A stretch of 19,776 nucleotides of DNA. It comes from Candidatus Cryptobacteroides faecihippi. Its GTDB lineage: Bacteria; Bacteroidota; Bacteroidia; Bacteroidales; UBA932. The DNA is taken from the NCBI GenBank assembly GCA_018066065.1, contig JAGHSC010000159.1, positions 1 through 19,776 of the forward strand, given 5' to 3'. The notes beneath the pieces are model-generated. The model did no database searches. It was not told where the DNA came from and saw only the letters and a program-made list of their open reading frames with translations. The position numbers and the translations under genes were made by a program. This document shows, piece after piece, positions 15,465 to 19,776 of the stretch (position 1 is the stretch's first letter; the number at the start of each line of letters is the position of its first letter).

Positions 15465-15496
15465 CAAATATATGAAAAATCATGCTTATCATCAAG
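15465..15496 (-). promoter_or_regulatory. Promoter of the V-ATPase operon
   Basis: On the minus strand TATATTTG (15465-15472) fits the Bacteroidota -7 box completely. CTTG (15493-15496), one base off the TTTG -33 element, stands 20 bases upstream. The predicted start is near 15458, about 68 bases before the E-subunit ATG. It lies just downstream of the terminator of the decarboxylase operon, so the two operons look separately transcribed. Confidence 0.65.
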
Positions 15497-15501
15497 TTAT
15501 C

Positions 15502-15527
15502 TGCCAATGATATTTCCGATAATGGCA
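15502..15527. promoter_or_regulatory. Imperfect palindrome upstream of the V-ATPase promoter
   Basis: TGCCAAT and its inverted partner ATAATGGCA lie at the ends of a 26-base span (TGCCA/TGGCA perfect, one mismatch, then T/A). The span ends a few bases upstream of the -33 element, a place where activators bind. It could be an operator or could be chance; no known regulator motif was recognised. Confidence 0.25.
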
Positions 15528-15551
15528 ATGGGGTTTCCAGATGGACGCATA

Positions 15552-15581
15552 AAGGCCGGATGAAAACTTTCATCCGGCCTT
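15552..15581 (-). terminator. Terminator of the decarboxylase operon
   Basis: A 13-bp perfect stem (15552-15564 with 15569-15581, core GGCCGGATG/CATCCGGCC) has a 4-base loop. On the minus strand it is followed by TTATGCG after the two T of the stem. It stands 21 bases past the mmdB stop, as expected for a rho-independent terminator, although the T-run is short. Confidence 0.82.
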
Positions 15582-15602
15582 GTCGAAAAGTCTTTATCCT
15601 GT

Positions 15603-16745
15603 CTAGCTGAGGAATCCCAGAAGGATACCGGCGGCCACAGCCGAGCCGATCACACCAGCCACGTTAGGTCCCATGGCATGCATGAGGAGATGGTTGTTCG
15701 GATCGAACTCCCTGCCCACTGTCTCAGACACACGTGCGCTGTCAGGCACTGCAGACACACCTGCGTTTCCGATGAGCGGATTGATCTTCTTGCCGTCCTT
15801 GAGGAACAGGTTCCAGATCTTGACGAAGCAGACACCGCAAGTGGTTGCGATGATGAACGAAGTCAGTCCGAGGCCGAAGATCTTGATGGAAGTGAGGCTG
15901 AGGAACTTGTCAGCCTGTGTCGATGCACCCACTGTGAGTCCGATGAGAGTTGTCACGACATCGATCAGCGGACCTCTTGCAGTCTCGGCAAGCCTCCTTG
16001 TCACACCGCTTTCCTTCAGAAGGTTACCGAAGAAAAGCATACCGAGCAGTGGAAGGCCTGAAGGCACGATGAATGCTGTGAGGAGGAAGCCCACGACAGG
16101 GAAGATGATCTTCTCCTTCTGGCTCACCTGGCGAGGCGAAGGCATCCTGATCAGACGCTCCTTCTGCGTGGTCAGCGCAAGCATGATAGGCCTCTGGATG
16201 ACAGGCACGAGAGCCATGTATGAATATGCACTCACGGCGATTGCTCCCATCAGTTCAGGCGCAAGCTGCGAGGAGAGGAAGATGGCCGTCGGGCCGTCTG
16301 CACCTCCGATGATGCCGATTGCACCGGCCTGGTTCGGGTCGAATCCAAGTGCGAGTGCCAGAAGGTAGGCTCCGAAGATACCCATCTGCGCCGCTGCACC
16401 GATGAGAAGCAGCCTCGGCTGCGATATCAAGGCGGAGAAATCCGTCATCGCACCGATTCCCAGGAAGATGAGAGGCGGGTACCAACCCTGCTTCACTCCC
16501 TGGTAGAGAGTGTTCAGGACGGATCCGTCCTCATAGATTCCGATGTTGAGTCCGGGGAACATCGGAATGTTTCCGACGATCATTCCGAATCCGATCGGAA
16601 CAAGGAGGAGCGGTTCCCACTCCTTCTTGATGGCGATGTAGATGAACAGTATTCCGATAAGGATCATCACGAGGTTCTGCCATGTTGCATTGGCAAAGCC
16701 TGTGAAGTACCAGAACTGTTTCAGACTTTCGACTACTGTGCTCAT
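15603..16745 (-). CDS. mmdB: Na+-translocating decarboxylase beta subunit
   Basis: This 380-aa multi-helix membrane protein carries the ion channel and decarboxylates the carboxybiotin while moving Na+ out. All residues known to matter in Klebsiella OadB have counterparts with the same spacing. Asp150 is in GIIGGADGPTAIF and Tyr176 in SYSYMALVP. Asn322, Gly326, Ser331 and Arg338 are in INPLIGNAGVSAVPDSARV (compare Asp203, Tyr229, Asn373, Gly377, Ser382, Arg389). HAMGPNVAGVIGSAVAAG closes the protein. It starts 4 bases after mmdC and ends the operon at a terminator. The family serves oxaloacetate, methylmalonyl-CoA and glutaconyl-CoA decarboxylases; the mmdA gene upstream points to methylmalonyl-CoA. 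Confidence 0.96.
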   Translation of the reverse strand: MSTVVESLKQFWYFTGFANATWQNLVMILIGILFIYIAIKKEWEPLLLVPIGFGMIVGNIPMFPGLNIGIYEDGSVLNTLYQGVKQGWYPPLIFLGIGAMTDFSALISQPRLLLIGAAAQMGIFGAYLLALALGFDPNQAGAIGIIGGADGPTAIFLSSQLAPELMGAIAVSAYSYMALVPVIQRPIMLALTTQKERLIRMPSPRQVSQKEKIIFPVVGFLLTAFIVPSGLPLLGMLFFGNLLKESGVTRRLAETARGPLIDVVTTLIGLTVGASTQADKFLSLTSIKIFGLGLTSFIIATTCGVCFVKIWNLFLKDGKKINPLIGNAGVSAVPDSARVSETVGREFDPNNHLLMHAMGPNVAGVIGSAVAAGILLGFLS

Positions 16746-16749
16746 CCGT

Positions 16750-17187
16750 CTATGCTATCTTGACGATTTCAGCTCCTTCAAGCACTGAGTCTCCCTTGTT
16801 GACGAGGACAGCGGTCACTGTTCCGTCTGCAGGAGCCTGGATCTCGTTCTCCATCTTCATTGCCTCGATGACAGCGACCTTCTGTCCTGCCTTGACAGCC
16901 TGTCCTTCCTTGACTGAGACCTCGATGATGACGCCTGGAAGAGGTGATGTGACTGCCTGTCCGGCTCCGGCCGGCTTTGCGGCAGGTGCAGGGGCTGCCT
17001 GCGCTGCAGGAGCTGCGCCCTGTGAAGCAGGGGCTGCTGGAGCAGCCTGGACTGGAGCAGCTGGAGCATTCTCCACCTCCACGGTGTAGGAAGCACCGTT
17101 GACGGTAACCTCTGCGATTGATCCCTCGACGGAATTGATGTCAACGTTGTACTCGTTGCCGTTGATCTTGAACTTGTAAGTCTTCAT
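16750..17187 (-). CDS. mmdC: Biotin carboxyl carrier (gamma) subunit of the decarboxylase
   Basis: This 145-aa carrier swings carboxybiotin between MmdA and MmdB. It has an N-terminal beta-rich part (MKTYKFKINGNEYNVDI), an Ala/Pro/Gln linker (about 41-77) that gives mobility, and a biotinyl domain (78-145) with the attachment motif EAMKMEN, biotin on Lys111. The start at 17187 is chosen because the protein family starts here. Longer readings upstream would run into the 3' end of the OadG-like gene and are low-complexity shadow. It lies 43 bases after that gene and 4 before mmdB. Confidence 0.95.
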   Translation of the reverse strand: MKTYKFKINGNEYNVDINSVEGSIAEVTVNGASYTVEVENAPAAPVQAAPAAPASQGAAPAAQAAPAPAAKPAGAGQAVTSPLPGVIIEVSVKEGQAVKAGQKVAVIEAMKMENEIQAPADGTVTAVLVNKGDSVLEGAEIVKIA

Positions 17188-17230
17188 GATATCTATTTTT
17201 TCTTTCTTTCCCTTTGATTGTTCCGCAGCC

Positions 17231-18163
17231 TTATCTTGGAAGCTGCCTGAAATTCTGTGTCTTGGCTGCCCACTGGCTTCCGGCTGACGGTGAGATCGTG
17301 ATGATGAAGCTCTCCATGTCGTGCACTCCGTTCCCGAGATAGTCGTCAAGAGCCATGGCGATGGCGGCGTAGACTTCTCCTCCGAATTCCTGCTGGAGTG
17401 CCATCGAGATGGCTGCTGCGATCTCAGGTGTCATCTCGCCCGGCTTTGCCTTCCTGCCCTTGGCTGCCTTTGCCGGCTTCTCCTTCTTCTTTCCGGCCTT
17501 CATGCTGAGATTGCCGACAAGCCTGAAGATGATGGAAAGCACGAAGAGGGCACTGAACACCACTGAGACGGAAATCAGTGAGAGGACCCATCCGTGAGGG
17601 TCTTTCTCCTTCATGATCTCGCTGTTCGACTTTGCGTCGACATCTCCGTTGTAGGAGCCTGGAGTCGGTGTGGCTGTCGTCCTGATCTCGGAATCGATCT
17701 TCTTTATGCCTGCGGGCACCTTCACCACTGCATTGTCTGCAGGAAGGTCTGCGGGCACCTTGAGCTCGTCAAGGATGGTCTTTCCATCGTTGCTGACCAG
17801 GTAGACCGTACTTCCGTTCCCGATCTTGAAGTTTGTGTGGAACGAACCCTGCCAGGACTTGCCGCTTGCATGGAAGACGACGCTCTGGCGCGGTCCGACA
17901 TTGGTGGTCCTGTCCGTGGTCGGGACATGGTACTTCTTCAGGTTGCCCGGGTCATCCGTGAGGTAGCATCCTCCGAACCTGACCGTTCCGCTGGAAGTGT
18001 TGAATATCTCGATCCAGCCGTTCCTCTCACCGAACTCGTCCACCAGACCATTCTCGTTCTGGGCAACTATCTCACTGACCCTGAGGTCGGAAAGATTCTG
18101 TGCTCCAAGCGAGATGCCTGACAGCAGGAGGATGGCTGAAATGAATGCTTTTGTCCTTTTCAT
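17231..18163 (-). CDS. Lamin-tail domain / OadG-type membrane subunit fusion
   Basis: This 310-aa protein shows four parts. There is a signal peptide (1 to about 21, ending SLGAQ). A lamin tail domain follows (about 23-170; ISEIVAQN-like start VSEIVAQNENGLVDEFGERN, then GWIEIFN and GGCYLTDDPGNLKKYHVP). A single membrane helix (about 191-215) precedes a Lys/Ala-rich linker. A cytoplasmic tail has EIAAAISMALQQEF and ends QWAAKTQNFRQLPR, like the C-terminus of OadG-type delta/gamma subunits. In Na+ decarboxylases OadG anchors and assembles the complex. Here an extra periplasmic domain hangs from it. It follows mmdA by 5 bases and precedes mmdC by 43. The LTD role is unknown; surface or envelope contact is a guess. 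Confidence 0.85.
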   Translation of the reverse strand: MKRTKAFISAILLLSGISLGAQNLSDLRVSEIVAQNENGLVDEFGERNGWIEIFNTSSGTVRFGGCYLTDDPGNLKKYHVPTTDRTTNVGPRQSVVFHASGKSWQGSFHTNFKIGNGSTVYLVSNDGKTILDELKVPADLPADNAVVKVPAGIKKIDSEIRTTATPTPGSYNGDVDAKSNSEIMKEKDPHGWVLSLISVSVVFSALFVLSIIFRLVGNLSMKAGKKKEKPAKAAKGRKAKPGEMTPEIAAAISMALQQEFGGEVYAAIAMALDDYLGNGVHDMESFIITISPSAGSQWAAKTQNFRQLPR

Positions 18164-18168
18164 TTCTG

Positions 18169-19731
18169 TTAGAGAGGAAGGTTGTCGTGTTTCTTTGATG
18201 GCATCTGCTGCTTCTTGCCTGCAAGTGACTCAAGAGCCCTGATGATTCTGAACCTGGTGTTGCGAGGCTCGATGACATCGTCGATGTAGCCCTTCTGTGC
18301 AGCCTGGTAAGGATTGTTGAAGAGCTCCTCGTACTCGGCTTTCTTCTCGGCTCTGATCCTTTCTTTCTCGGCAGGATCGTCAGTTGCCTTCATGTCCTTG
18401 GCGTAGAGCACGTTGACTGCTCCATCCGCACCCATGACAGCAATCTGGGCTGACGGCCATGCGTAGACCATGTCGGCTCTGAGGTGCTTGCTGCTCATGA
18501 CGATGTACGAACCGCCGTAGCTCTTCCTGAGCTCGACTGTGACCTTAGGGACCGTGGCTTCACCGTAGGCATAGAGAAGCTTCGCACCGTTGGTGATGAC
18601 AGCGCCGTACTCCTGCTGCGTTCCAGGGAGGAAGCCGGGAACGTCCACGAGGGAGACGATCGGAATGTTGAAGGCATCGCAGAAGCGGACGAACCTTGCA
18701 CCCTTGCGGGAAGCATTGATGTCGAGCACGCCTGCGAGCATCTTAGGCTGGTTGGCCACGATTCCGACGCTGCGTCCGTTCATGTGGGCGAATCCGATGA
18801 TGATGTTCTTTGCGAATTCCTTGTGGATCTCGAAGAACTTTCCGTCATCGACGATGCTGCCGATGACCTTGTACATGTCGTATGCCTGGTTAGGGTTGTC
18901 AGGGATGATCTCGTTGAGGCTGTCGTCAACCCTTCCTGCAGGGTCGTTTGTCGGAACGAATGGAGCTTCCTCCATGTTGTTCTGAGGAATGTAGCTGAGG
19001 AGTTCCTTGATTGTCTGGATACCTTCCTGCTCGTCTGCTGCAGCGAAGTGTGCGACTCCGCTCTTCGTTGCATGCACGCTTGCTCCACCGAGCTGCTCCT
19101 GTGAGACTTCCTCTCCGAGGACGCTCTTGACCACTGCCGGACCGGTGAGGAACATGTAGGATGTGTTCTTCACCATCACGGTGAAGTCCGTGAGGGCAGG
19201 GGAGTAGACTGCGCCACCGGCGCAAGGTCCGAATATTCCTGAAATCTGAGGTACCACTCCTGATGCGAGGATGTTTCTCTCGAAGATCTCACCGTAGCCG
19301 GCGAGGGAATCGATTCCTTCCTGGATCCTGGCTCCGCCTGAGTCGTTGAGGCAGATGAATGGAGCTCCGTTCCTGGTCGCGAGGTCCATCGCCTTGCAGA
19401 TCTTCTCAGCCATGGTCTTTGACAGGGAACCGCCCGAAACAGTGAAGTCCTGTGCAGCGACATAGACGAGTCTTCCACCGATGGTTCCGCATCCGGTGAC
19501 GACGCCGTCGCCATCAAAATGCTGCTTTTCCATTCCGAAGTTGGTGCAGCGATGCTGGACGAACATGTCGAATTCCTCAAAACTGCCTTCGTCAAGCAAC
19601 ATCGAAAGGCGCTCCCTTGCGGTGAGCTTACCCTTTTCATGCTGGGCGTCGATCCTTTTCTGACCACCGCCTAACTTGGCCGCAGCTCTGCGCTCGACCA
19701 ACTTCTTGATGTCTTCCTGTTGGATGCTCAT
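18169..19731 (-). CDS. mmdA: Methylmalonyl-CoA decarboxylase alpha (carboxyltransferase)
   Basis: This 520-aa biotin-dependent carboxyltransferase moves CO2 from methylmalonyl-CoA to the biotin of MmdC, giving propionyl-CoA. The N-terminal crotonase-like half has KLTARERLSMLLDEGSF, NDSGGARIQEG (129-139) and the oxyanion segment GPCAGGAVYSPAL (168-180). The C-terminal half has LVDVPGFLPGTQQEYG and a GGSYIVMSSKHL segment. The length is normal. The same family includes propionyl-CoA carboxylase beta. The decarboxylase reading rests on the adjacent OadG and OadB genes and the absence of a biotin carboxylase here. No promoter is evident in the 45 bases left upstream, so an upstream partner gene outside the window is possible. 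Confidence 0.93.
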   Translation of the reverse strand: MSIQQEDIKKLVERRAAAKLGGGQKRIDAQHEKGKLTARERLSMLLDEGSFEEFDMFVQHRCTNFGMEKQHFDGDGVVTGCGTIGGRLVYVAAQDFTVSGGSLSKTMAEKICKAMDLATRNGAPFICLNDSGGARIQEGIDSLAGYGEIFERNILASGVVPQISGIFGPCAGGAVYSPALTDFTVMVKNTSYMFLTGPAVVKSVLGEEVSQEQLGGASVHATKSGVAHFAAADEQEGIQTIKELLSYIPQNNMEEAPFVPTNDPAGRVDDSLNEIIPDNPNQAYDMYKVIGSIVDDGKFFEIHKEFAKNIIIGFAHMNGRSVGIVANQPKMLAGVLDINASRKGARFVRFCDAFNIPIVSLVDVPGFLPGTQQEYGAVITNGAKLLYAYGEATVPKVTVELRKSYGGSYIVMSSKHLRADMVYAWPSAQIAVMGADGAVNVLYAKDMKATDDPAEKERIRAEKKAEYEELFNNPYQAAQKGYIDDVIEPRNTRFRIIRALESLAGKKQQMPSKKHDNLPL

Positions 19732-19776
19732 GTCGATATTTAAATGTTTTTTCTTATTGTCTTAATAATCTTACAA

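Noticed and set aside
17188..17349. N-terminal extension of the biotin carrier
   Set aside because: The added 54 residues read the end of the upstream OadG-like gene in another frame; the family start is the ATG at 17187.
19732..19776. Promoter of the mmdA operon
   Set aside because: The 45 AT-rich bases hold no TAnnTTTG box; the promoter or an upstream operon gene must lie outside the window.

Overview
The window looks like a chromosomal segment of a Bacteroidales bacterium (Bacteroidota), probably a gut or rumen saccharolytic lineage that makes propionate. Three things support this. Several promoters fit the Bacteroidota form (TTTG, about 19-20 bases, TAnnTTTG), and most genes lack a Shine-Dalgarno sequence. 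The ATPase is the V-type cluster with a DUF2764 gene that is typical of the phylum. A methylmalonyl-CoA decarboxylase cluster carries a lamin-tail/OadG fusion. Coding is dense, with mostly G- or C-ending codons. The genus cannot be set from the sequence alone.

Layout. Positions 33-107 (-) hold tRNA-Glu(CTC) with a near-perfect promoter. It diverges from a two-gene plus-strand glycosidase unit: a GH127-type beta-L-arabinofuranosidase lipoprotein (239-2077) overlapping a large GH106-type alpha-L-rhamnosidase (2067-5141). The expected end of the rhamnosidase continues in another frame to 5241. A 14-bp hairpin at 5262-5292 separates this unit from everything downstream, all of which is on the minus strand.

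Read in the direction of transcription (high to low coordinates), the minus strand first carries a membrane decarboxylase operon: mmdA carboxyltransferase, an LTD-OadG fusion, the biotin carrier mmdC and the beta-subunit ion channel mmdB. It ends at a strong hairpin (15552-15581). A new promoter (near 15465-15472) then starts the V-type ATPase operon: E, DUF2764, A, B, D, I, K. With only a 7-base gap it continues into a GlmM-type phosphohexomutase and a NamZ-like DUF1343 protein. Last comes a separately promoted type-B ribosomal protein L31.

How they fit together. The decarboxylase is predicted to pump Na+ while turning methylmalonyl-CoA into propionyl-CoA, the last step of the succinate-propionate pathway. 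The K subunit of the adjacent ATPase has all the residues that bind Na+ in Enterococcus NtpK. The two operons may therefore form a Na+ circuit, though the direction of the ATPase is unknown. The GH127/GH106 pair would release L-arabinose and L-rhamnose from pectin or arabinogalactan side chains and feed sugar into this metabolism. No mobile element, CRISPR array, rRNA or large repeat was seen. The points most worth a second look are the GH106 frameshift, the LTD-OadG fusion, the reduced V-ATPase gene set, and the unusual NamZ-like protein at the end of the ATPase operon.
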